Assembly (NCBI GenBank): GCA_947377425.1
Contig: CANCFZ010000006.1
Span: 1 to 25,989 of the forward strand
Length of the DNA stretch: 25,989 nt
Origin: Flavobacteriaceae bacterium
GTDB taxonomy: Bacteria; Bacteroidota; Bacteroidia; Flavobacteriales; Flavobacteriaceae
Direction: 5' to 3'
In this document: in pieces, positions 14,077-22,857 of the stretch
Layout of the letters: every line of letters begins with the position of its first letter
How positions within the stretch are numbered: position 1 is the stretch's first letter
Program-made: the position numbers and the translations under genes
Notes under the pieces: generated by a model
Database searches by the model: none
What the model saw: the letters and a program-made list of their open reading frames with translations, nothing else
Told to the model about the DNA's origin: nothing

Positions 14077-15795
14077 TTATCTTTTTTTATTTCTTGCTGA
14101 TTTTTTAGAATCAGATTTCGGACCTACTCTTGACATAGCGCATCTAAACCCAATATAATCAGTTGCCATATCTTGAGGAAAGTATCTTCTTTGAGCTGGG
14201 TCTAACCAATAAGCTCTGTCTTTCCATGAACCACCTTTGTAAACTCTTACATCATCGTTAACCAATGTTGTTCTTTTACTAGAATGGTCATATTTACGAA
14301 TCATATTTCCAATACTATCTGTAGATACATTGTGTTTTGGAGAATCATACATTCTTTTTTCATCTGGTAATTTTCCGTCACCTTCTTCTGAAGCACCAAA
14401 GTCAAAATATCTTGTAGATTGTTTATCACCGTCTCTATAGTTTTTCTCGTCGCTTTTGTCAAAGTTTTGTCTTAAATAAGTTTCTTTATCGTCAACTGGA
14501 ACTTGAGCAATTTGACCAACAAAATTTCTAGCCATTACTCTACCATTAGCTAAAGTATCAAACTTTTGAGTTTCTGTTGTTACTAATTCAACTTTACCGT
14601 CTTCACCTATTTTATCTTTAGTATAAACGTTACCTCTAAAGTAGTTAAAATCGTTTCCTTCATCATCTATAATAGGTCTGTAAACATCGGCAACCCATTC
14701 AGCAACGTTTCCTGCCATGTCATATAATCCAAAATCATTTGGAGGATATGATTTAACTTTGTTAGTAATATCAGCACCATCATCAGACCAACCAGCAATT
14801 CCACCGTAATCACCTTTGCCTTGTTTAAAATTAGCCAACTGATCTCCTTTAATTTGTCTTTTGCTAGAACGAGTATAGCTTCCAGACCAAGGATATTTCT
14901 TTTGTCCTTTATAAATATTGTATTCTCTTTGACCAACATCTGCAGCAGCCGCATATTCCCACTCTGCTTCTGTTGGAAGTCTATATTCTGGCAAAATTAA
15001 ACCGGATGTTCTTTGTGCATACACATTTTTAGGTTCAGTAGTAGCACCATTAGCACCTTTAGTTCCACCTTTTCCTGCAGCTTTTGAGTTTCTTTGTCCT
15101 TTAAATACAATTTTATCATCACCACCAAATGTTTTTGATGGAGCAGCCAAGTAAGTATCAGTGCTAAAAGTAGCTTCTGCTTTAACGTCAGAAACTTTTG
15201 CATCTTTTTTCAAATATCCTTCTCTTTCAAGAACAGATTCGTTTACACGATCCGTTCTCCATTTAGAAAATTCAGTTGCTTGAATCCAATTTACTCCAAC
15301 CACAGGATATTCTGCATAAGCAGGATGTCTTAAGTAATTGTTAGTCATTGTCTCATTATACCCCAATCTGTTTCTCCACACTAATGTATCTGGAGAAGCA
15401 CCTTGATAAATGTTTTTGTAATTTTCTTCTTCTGGAGGAAAAACTCTTTTCAACCAATCTAAGTATTCCATATACATTAAATTAGTTACTTCAGTCTCAT
15501 CCATGTAAAAAGATTGAACGTGTTGCTGATTTGGAGTATTATTCCAATCGTGCATGGGATCATCTGCAACTTTACCCATTGTAAATGTTCCACCTTCAAC
15601 TAAAACCAATCCTGGTCCAGTTTCTTGCTTTTTGAATTTAGAAGCGTACTGGAATCCACCTTTTTTGTCATTGATTTTCCACCCAGTAGCTTTAGATCCA
15701 GCTTTAGAATCGGATTTTTTGCTACAACTTGTAAAACTTGCCATCAGTGCCAACACTAGTAACAACCTGATTGTCATAAATTTGTTAACTTTCAT
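14077..15795 (-). CDS. gldJ: Gliding motility / T9SS lipoprotein GldJ
   Basis: GldJ is an outer-membrane lipoprotein needed for gliding and for a stable type IX secretion apparatus (it supports GldK). The product is 572 residues from the ATG at 15795. That start places a lipoprotein signal directly at the N-terminus (MKVNKFMTIRLLLVLALMAS, lipobox FTSC, C24); the frame itself runs 11 codons further up. The mature protein is a formylglycine-generating-enzyme / SUMF1-type fold: GPGLVLVEGGTFTMG (60-74), MDETEVTNLMYMEYL, GVNWIQATEFSKWR, LPTEAEWEYAAA, YDMAGNVAEWVADVYR and GFRCAMSR. The cysteine pair expected in catalytic FGE around GGSF is absent (here GGSWKDRAYW), so it is structural, as known for GldJ. 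It is divergent from porU and has a terminator. Confidence 0.95.
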   Translation of the reverse strand: MKVNKFMTIRLLLVLALMASFTSCSKKSDSKAGSKATGWKINDKKGGFQYASKFKKQETGPGLVLVEGGTFTMGKVADDPMHDWNNTPNQQHVQSFYMDETEVTNLMYMEYLDWLKRVFPPEEENYKNIYQGASPDTLVWRNRLGYNETMTNNYLRHPAYAEYPVVGVNWIQATEFSKWRTDRVNESVLEREGYLKKDAKVSDVKAEATFSTDTYLAAPSKTFGGDDKIVFKGQRNSKAAGKGGTKGANGATTEPKNVYAQRTSGLILPEYRLPTEAEWEYAAAADVGQREYNIYKGQKKYPWSGSYTRSSKRQIKGDQLANFKQGKGDYGGIAGWSDDGADITNKVKSYPPNDFGLYDMAGNVAEWVADVYRPIIDDEGNDFNYFRGNVYTKDKIGEDGKVELVTTETQKFDTLANGRVMARNFVGQIAQVPVDDKETYLRQNFDKSDEKNYRDGDKQSTRYFDFGASEEGDGKLPDEKRMYDSPKHNVSTDSIGNMIRKYDHSSKRTTLVNDDVRVYKGGSWKDRAYWLDPAQRRYFPQDMATDYIGFRCAMSRVGPKSDSKKSARNKKR

Positions 15796-15824
15796 ACTCT
15801 TAGTAGGTAATAAATTTTCGAGGC

Positions 15825-15854
15825 GCAATATAAGAATTAAGCTTGATATTGCAA
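15825..15854 (-). promoter_or_regulatory. Candidate gldJ promoter
   Basis: On the minus strand, TTG (plus 15854-15852) is followed by exactly 19 nt and TATATTGC (plus 15832-15825), close to the Bacteroidota TTG / TAnnTTTG arrangement. It would give a leader of about 25 nt before the ATG at 15795, and it lies upstream of the chosen start. Confidence 0.45.
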
Positions 15855-15923
15855 CATCTTTTTTAATATTAATAAAAAATATTTTCAGTACTTATTATGG
15901 TTAACGCTATTTAATCTTTATTA

Positions 15924-15954
15924 TTGTGTAGAATGATTTATAATTTTATTTTTA
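15924..15954 (+). promoter_or_regulatory. Candidate porU promoter
   Basis: TTG (15924-15926) is followed by 20 nt and TATTTTTA (15947-15954), which matches TAnnTTTG at all but the last base. It gives a leader of about 35 nt. The rest of the 200-nt gldJ-porU gap is AT-rich with nothing else recognisable. Confidence 0.3.
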
Positions 15955-15995
15955 CAATTCGTAATATTTAATCAAAAGTTGCGTTATTCCTTTTA

Positions 15996-18900
15996 ATGAA
16001 AAAGATTACTACATTATTATTGTTGTTTATTTGTTTATTTGTTGAAGCTCAACAATCAGGCTCTATTACGGTTAATTGGATTGAAAAAACTAAGTATTCT
16101 TATAGCGATTTCAATGTTAATATACCTCAATTTCAATCTGATAGCTATAACTTTGATTTGCAAAAAAAAGAAATTACTTATTTAAAAAAAGTTGCTTCTT
16201 CATCGTTGGTTGATGAAAACTCACTACAAGTTAGCAGTATAATTTTTGAATCTATTGATGAATCACAATTAGGTGATTTAGATAAATCAAATATTAAAAA
16301 AACAGTAAATGCTTCTATAAAAAATATAATTTCTCGTGACCAAATTTCTTATTTAATTAAATTCTCACCAATTATTAAAGACGAAAATGGCTATAAAAAA
16401 GTTAAATCTTTTAATTACAGTTATTCATTAGCTTCAAATAATTCTAAGTTAAATAATCATCAAAGTGCTGCCAGTCTTACAAATTCTGTTCTCGCATCAG
16501 GAACTTGGAAACGGATTTATGTTACAAAATCTGGTGTTTATAGGATTTCCAAAAGTTTTTTGTCGGATTTAGGATTTAATGTAAATGCTATTAATCCTCA
16601 AAAAATTAAAATCTATGGCAATGGAGGTAGAATGCTACCATTACAAAATAGTGTTTCTTATCCAAATGATTTAGAAGAAAATGCCATTCAGGTTATTGGA
16701 GAATCTGATGGTTCTTTTGATGATGGCGATTATGTTTTGTTTTATGCTGAGGGTGTTGATAATTGGAGTCAAGAAAATTATACTAATCTTAATTTATATT
16801 CTGATAGAGCTTACTATTACATCAATGTTGGCGGAGCTGATGGAAAGAGAATTACATCAATGAGTCAACCAACTGGAAGTTCAACTGTAAATTTAGCAAC
16901 TTTTGATGATTATCAATTTCACGAAGTTGATTTAAATAATATAGGAAGATTAGGAAGAACTTGGTTTGGTGAAAGCTTTAGTTTGACAAACGAACAAACA
17001 TTTGATTTCAATTTTCCAAATATTGTTACTACAGCTCCTGCAAACATAACGGTTCACACTGGTGCAAATTCTATTGTGGCAACTACTTTTTCTGTTGTTA
17101 CAAACGGACAAAATCTTGGCACAATGAACCTTTCACAAGTCCTTTTGAATACCGGAGTTGTTGCAGCGGATAATTTGTTGACTTCTAATTTTACTGCGAC
17201 TCAAAACATCAGCGTTAAATTAACTTATAACAACAATGGAGTTCCAACATCTAAAGGGTATTTGGATTTTATTAATATTAAAGCAAAAAGTAATTTGATT
17301 GGTTATGGAAAACAATTTCGCTTTCAATATAATAATGCTGCAAGTGAAATTAATTCGGTTGCTCAATATCAATTTACAAATGCAACTAATATAAGTCAAA
17401 TTTGGAATATTACTGATATTTATAATGTTGCAGCAATTTCAAATGCAGCACAAAGTAATTTTTCTTTTAAAGATTATTTGAATTCTAAAAAATATATTGC
17501 GGTTGATGAATCAGATGTTTATACCCCTGGAAAAGAACAAAATCCATCGGTTGCAAATCAAGATTTAAAAGGAACAATATTTAATGATGCTTTAGGTAAT
17601 TTTCAAGACATAGACTATTTAATAATTACTCCAAGTTTTTTAAATGCTCAAGCGGTTAAGTTAGCAAATTTTGATAAAAACTATTACAATCTTAATGTTA
17701 AGGTTGTGAATTTAGACTTGATTTATCAAGAATTTGGTGGTGGCAAACAAGATATTGGAGCCATCAGAAATTTTATAAAATATGTTTATGAAAATGCTTC
17801 ATCTTCATCTGCAAGAATTAAGTATGTGAATTTATTTGGCGATGCTTCCTTTGATTTTAAAGATAGAATTCCTAATAATACTAATATAGTTCCCATATAT
17901 CACGCAGTAAGTAGTTATTATGAAACATCATCTTCATTTTCGTCTGATGATTTTTTTGTTATGATGGATAGTGATGAAGGTGTCTTAGAATATCCGAATG
18001 ATTATGGTGAACCCGATATTGCTGTTGGTAGAATGTTAGTTTCGTCGGTTCAACAAGCAGAAGAAATGGTTAATAAAGTTTTGGAATACCATGACATAAA
18101 ATCGTATGGTAGCTGGCGAAATAATTATGTTGCGATTTCAGACGATGCTGACAAAGAAAATGATGATAGTTTACAAATTACGCAAAATAATCTTACGGAT
18201 AGTATTTATACTAATAAGCCATTTATCAATTTTAAAAAAATACTATTAGATTCCTATCAACAAGTAACTTCCGCTGGAGGATTTCGATATCCACTTGCCA
18301 AAGAAGATATAACTAATGCGTTTGAAAAAGGAGCCTTAATTTTCAATTATCTTGGTCATGGAGGAGAAGATGGCTTAACAGGTGAGCGTGTTTGGGACAA
18401 GTTGGATGGATACAATTTCAATAATCAATACAGGTATCCTTTGTTTATTACTATAACCTGCCAGTTCTCTCGTTTCGACAATCCATACCGTCCTACAGCA
18501 GGAGAATACACCTATTGGAATCCAAAAGGAGGTGCTATTTCAATGGTTACTACAACTAGAGAAATTAGCTACGCCTTTGATTTTAATGAAAAATTATCAC
18601 AATATCTTTTAGGGTATGGTGTAAGTACAAATACAAATGTATCAATAGCCGAAGCATTAAGATTAACTAAGAACTTGAGTAATGATGGTTCTGCGCTTAG
18701 AGTTACATCTTATCTAGGTGATCCAGCTTTAATGTTGGCAATCCCAAAACCAAAAGTTGTTCTTACCAAAGTTAATGATATTTTAATTACTCAGCCAATC
18801 GATGATTTAAAAGCACTTAGTTATGTTAAATTATCAGGCGAAATTCAAGATGAAAACGGAACCTTTTTATCGAGTTATAATGGAGATGTAGCTGTAAATG

Positions 18901-19832
18901 TTTTTGATAAAAATTATTTGCGTTCTACTTTAAATAACGATGGATATAGTTCGCCAATTAACTTTACAAATCTTGGTGAAACTATTTTTAGAGGAAATGC
19001 TTCTGTAAATAATGGAATGTTTGAAATAGGTTTTGTGGTTCCAAGAGATATTAAAATTCCTTTAGGTAATGGAAGAGTGAGTTTTTATGCTAAAAGAAAT
19101 CAAATTCTCCTTGATAAAACGGGTTATAATTTAGATATAAAAGTTGGAGGGATTAACACGAATGCAGTTGCTGATGTTACGCCACCAAGAGTTCGGCTTT
19201 ACATGAATGATGAATCTTTTGTTAATGGAGGAATAACCAACGCATCACCTTTTTTTCTTGCTTTTTTAGAAGATGAACATGGTATAAATACGGCAAGTGG
19301 AATTGGTCATGATATTGTAGCAATTCTAGATGGTGATGAAACAAAACCATACATATTAAATGATTATTACGAAACCGAATTAAATAACTACACAAAAGGT
19401 AAAATTCGCTATCCTTTTAGAAATTTAGCTAAAGGATTACACACAATTACTTTTAAAGCGTGGGATGTCTATAACAATTTTGTGTCGGCAGAAATTCAGT
19501 TTATCGTTGCCGATAGTGAAGAAATGACTTTGAGCAATGTCTTGAATTACCCCAACCCTTTTGTTAATTACACCCAATTTTGGTTTAACCATAACAAGCC
19601 TTATGAGCCTTTAGAAGTTCAAGTTCAAGTAATGACAATTACAGGTAAAATTGTTAAAACAATCAATCAAACAGTTACCACTGATGGGTTTTTATCAAGA
19701 GAAATTACTTGGGACGGTAAAGATGATTTTGGTGATAAAATAGGCAAAGGAGTTTATATATATAAACTAACTGTTCGTTCTACAATTTCTGGACATAAAG
19801 CAGAAAAAATAGAAAAACTTGTTATCCTATAA
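15996..19832 (+). CDS. porU: T9SS C-terminal signal peptidase/sortase PorU
   Basis: PorU is the cell-surface gingipain-like (C25) cysteine peptidase that removes the C-terminal sorting domain from T9SS cargo and links the cargo to the surface. The product is 1278 residues, the usual PorU size. The signal peptide is MKKITTLLLLFICLFVEAQQ. A long N-terminal beta-rich region runs to about 520. The C25 catalytic domain covers about 525-900, with the dyad His H788 (FNYLGHGGEDG) and Cys C822 (ITITCQFSRFDN). A C-terminal FlgD/type A-like domain starts near 1180 (NVLNYPNPF) and ends GKGVYIYKLTV...KIEKLVIL; PorU is known to keep such a domain uncleaved. porV follows after 37 nt, presumably in one transcript. 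Confidence 0.95.
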   Translation: MKKITTLLLLFICLFVEAQQSGSITVNWIEKTKYSYSDFNVNIPQFQSDSYNFDLQKKEITYLKKVASSSLVDENSLQVSSIIFESIDESQLGDLDKSNIKKTVNASIKNIISRDQISYLIKFSPIIKDENGYKKVKSFNYSYSLASNNSKLNNHQSAASLTNSVLASGTWKRIYVTKSGVYRISKSFLSDLGFNVNAINPQKIKIYGNGGRMLPLQNSVSYPNDLEENAIQVIGESDGSFDDGDYVLFYAEGVDNWSQENYTNLNLYSDRAYYYINVGGADGKRITSMSQPTGSSTVNLATFDDYQFHEVDLNNIGRLGRTWFGESFSLTNEQTFDFNFPNIVTTAPANITVHTGANSIVATTFSVVTNGQNLGTMNLSQVLLNTGVVAADNLLTSNFTATQNISVKLTYNNNGVPTSKGYLDFINIKAKSNLIGYGKQFRFQYNNAASEINSVAQYQFTNATNISQIWNITDIYNVAAISNAAQSNFSFKDYLNSKKYIAVDESDVYTPGKEQNPSVANQDLKGTIFNDALGNFQDIDYLIITPSFLNAQAVKLANFDKNYYNLNVKVVNLDLIYQEFGGGKQDIGAIRNFIKYVYENASSSSARIKYVNLFGDASFDFKDRIPNNTNIVPIYHAVSSYYETSSSFSSDDFFVMMDSDEGVLEYPNDYGEPDIAVGRMLVSSVQQAEEMVNKVLEYHDIKSYGSWRNNYVAISDDADKENDDSLQITQNNLTDSIYTNKPFINFKKILLDSYQQVTSAGGFRYPLAKEDITNAFEKGALIFNYLGHGGEDGLTGERVWDKLDGYNFNNQYRYPLFITITCQFSRFDNPYRPTAGEYTYWNPKGGAISMVTTTREISYAFDFNEKLSQYLLGYGVSTNTNVSIAEALRLTKNLSNDGSALRVTSYLGDPALMLAIPKPKVVLTKVNDILITQPIDDLKALSYVKLSGEIQDENGTFLSSYNGDVAVNVFDKNYLRSTLNNDGYSSPINFTNLGETIFRGNASVNNGMFEIGFVVPRDIKIPLGNGRVSFYAKRNQILLDKTGYNLDIKVGGINTNAVADVTPPRVRLYMNDESFVNGGITNASPFFLAFLEDEHGINTASGIGHDIVAILDGDETKPYILNDYYETELNNYTKGKIRYPFRNLAKGLHTITFKAWDVYNNFVSAEIQFIVADSEEMTLSNVLNYPNPFVNYTQFWFNHNKPYEPLEVQVQVMTITGKIVKTINQTVTTDGFLSREITWDGKDDFGDKIGKGVYIYKLTVRSTISGHKAEKIEKLVIL

Positions 19833-19869
19833 GAAAATACTATATTTGTTAAATATTTATAATTTGAAA

Positions 19870-21108
19870 ATGAAATCGAAGATTCACGAATTCCAAATAA
19901 ATAAATTTTACTCCGTGAGTAAAAAGAGTTTAATATTGTTGTTGGTTATTTTAACCAATCAATTTATTAATGCCCAAGAAAGAGTAATAACCACTGGAGT
20001 TCCATTTTTGATGGTTGCTGCAGATGCTAGAGCAGCTGGTATGGCTGATCAAGGAGTTGCAACTTCTCCAGATGCCTACTCACAACAATGGAATCCTGCA
20101 AAATATGCGTTTGCTCTTGACAAACAAGGATTTTCAATTAGTTATACTCCTTATTTGACTCAATTAGTAAATGATATTTCTCTTGGTCAAGTAAATTACT
20201 ACAACAGAATAAGTGATAGAAATGCCTTTGCAGCAAGTTTGCGTTATTTTAGTCTTGGAGAGATAGAATTAAGACAAAATTTTGATGACCCAGCTAATGT
20301 AGTTAAACCAAACGAATTAGCTTTAGATGGTTCCTATTCCTTACATCTAAATGATCATTTTAGTATGGCTGTTGGTGGAAGATATATTCGTTCCAACTTA
20401 AAAATTGCGGATGTTAATACCGATGCAGTTCCAGGAAGTTCATTTGCAGTTGATGTTGCAGGATATTATCAATCAGAAGAAATAGCTTTTAATGACTTTA
20501 ATGGTAGGTATCGTCTAGGATTTAACTTCCAAAATATGGGGCCAAAAATCAGTTATGATAATACTAAAAATGATATTTCATCTAACTTTTTACCGGCTAA
20601 CATGCGTATTGGTGGAGGTTTCGATTTTATTCTTGACGAGTATAGTAAAGTTGCCTTAAATGTTGAATTTGCTAAGTTGATGGTACCAACGCCTCAAGAA
20701 CCAAATTATGTTGACTTAGATGGAAATGGAACAATTGACGCTTCAGAGGTAACCGCTGCAAAAGCATTGAATAATGACAATTACAAAAAAATCAACTGGG
20801 TTTCAGGAATGTTTAAATCTTTTGGAGATGCACCTGGAGGTTTATCAGAAGAATTAAAAGAGTTTACGTATTCAGTTGGTTCAGAATATTCATATCAAGA
20901 TTCATTTGCATTTAGATTAGGGTATTTCCATGAAAGTCCAATGAAAGGAGCAAGAAAATTTTTCTCACTTGGAGCTGGATTTAAGTATAATGTAGTTAAA
21001 ATAGATGTTTCTTATTTGTTTTCAGCTTCAAAAGTTAAAAACCCTTTAGAAAACACACTTCGTTTTTCACTAACATTTAACTTCGGTGATAAATATGATG
21101 ATTTATAA
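19870..21108 (+). CDS. porV: T9SS outer-membrane protein PorV (LptO)
   Basis: PorV is an outer-membrane beta-barrel that receives cargo from the secretion channel and shuttles it to PorU. The product is 412 residues. The frame extends upstream to a TTG inside porU, but the ATG at 19870 gives a signal peptide ending at INA-Q (MKSKIHEFQINKF onward). The mature start ERVITTGVPFLMVAADARAA and the block GMADQGVATSPDAYSQQWNPAK are the PorV/FadL-like hallmark. The remainder alternates strands and ends with aromatic/basic barrel strands (FSLTFNFGDK). An Asp-rich loop DLDGNGTIDASE near residues 280-291 resembles an EF-hand-like calcium loop. It is followed by a terminator. Confidence 0.95.
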   Translation: MKSKIHEFQINKFYSVSKKSLILLLVILTNQFINAQERVITTGVPFLMVAADARAAGMADQGVATSPDAYSQQWNPAKYAFALDKQGFSISYTPYLTQLVNDISLGQVNYYNRISDRNAFAASLRYFSLGEIELRQNFDDPANVVKPNELALDGSYSLHLNDHFSMAVGGRYIRSNLKIADVNTDAVPGSSFAVDVAGYYQSEEIAFNDFNGRYRLGFNFQNMGPKISYDNTKNDISSNFLPANMRIGGGFDFILDEYSKVALNVEFAKLMVPTPQEPNYVDLDGNGTIDASEVTAAKALNNDNYKKINWVSGMFKSFGDAPGGLSEELKEFTYSVGSEYSYQDSFAFRLGYFHESPMKGARKFFSLGAGFKYNVVKIDVSYLFSASKVKNPLENTLRFSLTFNFGDKYDDL

Positions 21109-21129
21109 TATGATATAAAAAATTAATAC

Positions 21130-21178
21130 AAATCCAAATTTCTCCCGAAGCATCGGAATTGAAATTTGGATTTTTTTT
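21130..21178 (+). terminator. Terminator of porU-porV with a nested CCGAAG-TCGG palindrome in its loop
   Basis: A 13-bp stem (AAATCCAAATTTC, 21130-21142, with GAAATTTGGATTT, 21161-21173) is followed by a T-run to 21178. The loop holds CCGAAGCATCGGAA (21145-21158), which can form a second small hairpin and closely matches 21777-21790. Confidence 0.88.
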
Positions 21179-21190
21179 CCTCAATAACGA

Positions 21191-21673
21191 ATGAAAGAAA
21201 TTAACATTACAACCAAAATTGAAGTCTATGAAGGTATTAGTGATTTACCATCAGAAATTCAATCTTTAATGGAACAAGCAATTGAAACTCGAAAAAATGC
21301 TTATGCGCCTTATTCGCGTTTTAGAGTTGGAGCAGCAATTTTATTAGATAACGGTAAAATTATTTTAGGATCCAATCAAGAAAATGCTGCCTATCCATCT
21401 GGACTTTGTGCTGAGCGAGTAGCTATTTTTCAAGCAGGAGCAATTTATCCAAATGCAAAAATTGTAAAACTGGCAATCACAGCAGCGTCGGATACAAACC
21501 CAACATTATCACCAATTCCGCCATGTGGAGCTTGTCGTCAATCTATTGCAGAATATGAATTTAAACAAGATACTCCAATTGAAATTTATTTTATGGGTGA
21601 ATCAGGCGAAGTTTACAAATCAAATTCTATCAATAATTTATTGCCGCTTTCATTTGACAAAACATCCTTGTAA
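21191..21673 (+). CDS. cdd: Cytidine deaminase
   Basis: This cytoplasmic zinc enzyme deaminates cytidine and deoxycytidine to uridine forms for pyrimidine salvage. The product is 160 residues. The substrate-side motif is YAPYSRFRVGAA (38-49). The zinc ligands are C73 with catalytic E75 (LCAERVA), and C112 and C115 (PCGACRQ). It begins 13 nt after the porV terminator tail and is probably a single gene. CCGAAG-NN-TCGGAA elements lie on both sides of it. Confidence 0.95.
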   Translation: MKEINITTKIEVYEGISDLPSEIQSLMEQAIETRKNAYAPYSRFRVGAAILLDNGKIILGSNQENAAYPSGLCAERVAIFQAGAIYPNAKIVKLAITAASDTNPTLSPIPPCGACRQSIAEYEFKQDTPIEIYFMGESGEVYKSNSINNLLPLSFDKTSL

Positions 21674-21765
21674 GCTATATCGATGTAGTTGATATTTAAG
21701 AATAAACAGTTATTAAAAAATAACATTTTCATTCTTATTTATTTTTACATCTACTATCAATATCT

Positions 21766-21773
21766 TACTTTTG
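21766..21773 (+). promoter_or_regulatory. -7 box for pdhA
   Basis: TACTTTTG fully matches TAnnTTTG. The predicted start, near 21780, would place both hairpins at 21775-21817 at or in the mRNA leader. A -33 TTG is not evident. Confidence 0.45.
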
Positions 21774-21774
21774 C

Positions 21775-21817
21775 TTCCGAAGTGTCGGAACGCAAATTTA
21801 AGAATTCGCAATTTGCG
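21775..21817 (+). promoter_or_regulatory. Two adjacent hairpins in the pdhA leader
   Basis: TTCCGA (21775-21780) and TCGGAA (21785-21790) form a perfect 6-bp stem with a 4-nt loop. Immediately after, CGCAAATT (21791-21798) and AATTTGCG (21810-21817) form a perfect 8-bp stem with an 11-nt loop. They lie between the -7 box and the ATG at 21857. They could be a leader structure, a DNA-binding site or a dispersed palindrome. Confidence 0.55.
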
Positions 21818-21856
21818 ATGCGATTACAATACATTAATCTAGTAATTCATTAAAAA

Positions 21857-22855
21857 ATGAAACCAATTACAAAAGAAACTTATCTTCAATGGTATGAAGA
21901 AATGCAGTTTTGGAGAAAATTTGAAGACAAATTAGCTGCTGTTTATATCCAACAAAAAGTTAGAGGATTTTTACATTTATATAATGGTCAAGAAGCAGTT
22001 CTTGCTGGAGCAATTCATGCAATGGACTTGTCTAAAGATAAAATGATTACTGCCTATCGTAATCACGTTCAGCCAATCGCAATGGGTGTTGACCCAAAAA
22101 GAATTATGGCAGAGCTTTATGGGAAAGTAACTGGAACCTCTAAAGGAATGGGTGGTTCTATGCACATTTTTTCAAAAGAAAAAGGATTTTTTGGTGGTCA
22201 CGGAATCGTGGGTGCTCAAATTCCGGTAGGTGCTGGAATGGCTTTTGCAGATAAATATTTTGAAACAGGTGGCGTTACTATGACCTATTTTGGTGATGGT
22301 GCAGCACGTCAAGGCTCACTTCATGAAGCTTTTAACATGGCTATGTTATGGAAACTTCCTGTAGTATTTATTTGTGAAAACAATGGCTACGCAATGGGAA
22401 CTTCTGTAGAGAGAACCGCAAACCATACCGATATTTGGAAACTTGGTTTAGGATATGAAATGCCTTGTGGTCCTGTTGACGGAATGAATCCAGTTAAAGT
22501 TGCCGAAGCAATGACAGAAGCAATTGACAGAGCACGTCGTGGTGACGGACCAACATTTTTAGAAATGAAAACATATCGTTTTAGAGGTCACTCTATGTCG
22601 GATGCACAATTATATCGCTCTAAAGAAGAGGTTGAAGAATATAGAAAAATAGACCCAATTACTCAAGTTCTAGATATTATCAAAGAAAATAATTATGCAA
22701 CTGATGCAGAAATTGAAGCTATGGATCAAAGAGTAAAAGACTTAGTTGACGAATGTGAAAAATTTGCCGAAGAATCTCCGTTTCCAGAAGCACAACAATT
22801 GTATGATGTCGTTTACGAACAAGAAAATTATCCTTTCATTTCTCATAGATTATAA
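21857..22855 (+). CDS. pdhA: Pyruvate dehydrogenase E1 component, alpha subunit
   Basis: E1-alpha binds thiamine diphosphate and, with E1-beta, decarboxylates pyruvate and acetylates the E2 lipoyl groups. The 332-residue product has the ThDP motif GDG...ENN (GDGAARQGS at 146-154, ending FICENN at 171-176). It also has AYRNH (66-70), GKGMGGSMH-like TSKGMGGSMHIF (94-105) and the loop YRFRGHSMSDAQLYR. Length and motifs match the separate-subunit (alpha2beta2) E1 type. pdhC follows after 2 nt. No E1-beta gene is adjacent, so pdhB must lie elsewhere in the genome, an arrangement I recall for Flavobacteriaceae. Confidence 0.95.
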   Translation: MKPITKETYLQWYEEMQFWRKFEDKLAAVYIQQKVRGFLHLYNGQEAVLAGAIHAMDLSKDKMITAYRNHVQPIAMGVDPKRIMAELYGKVTGTSKGMGGSMHIFSKEKGFFGGHGIVGAQIPVGAGMAFADKYFETGGVTMTYFGDGAARQGSLHEAFNMAMLWKLPVVFICENNGYAMGTSVERTANHTDIWKLGLGYEMPCGPVDGMNPVKVAEAMTEAIDRARRGDGPTFLEMKTYRFRGHSMSDAQLYRSKEEVEEYRKIDPITQVLDIIKENNYATDAEIEAMDQRVKDLVDECEKFAEESPFPEAQQLYDVVYEQENYPFISHRL

Positions 22856-22857
22856 TT

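Noticed and set aside
14667..15203. Two minus-strand frames within gldJ
   Set aside because: They overlap the conserved FGE-fold region of gldJ in another frame, with lysine/leucine-rich random composition.
19819..19869. TTG start for porV overlapping porU
   Set aside because: It would put 17 extra residues before the signal peptide; the ATG at 19870 gives a normal signal peptide.
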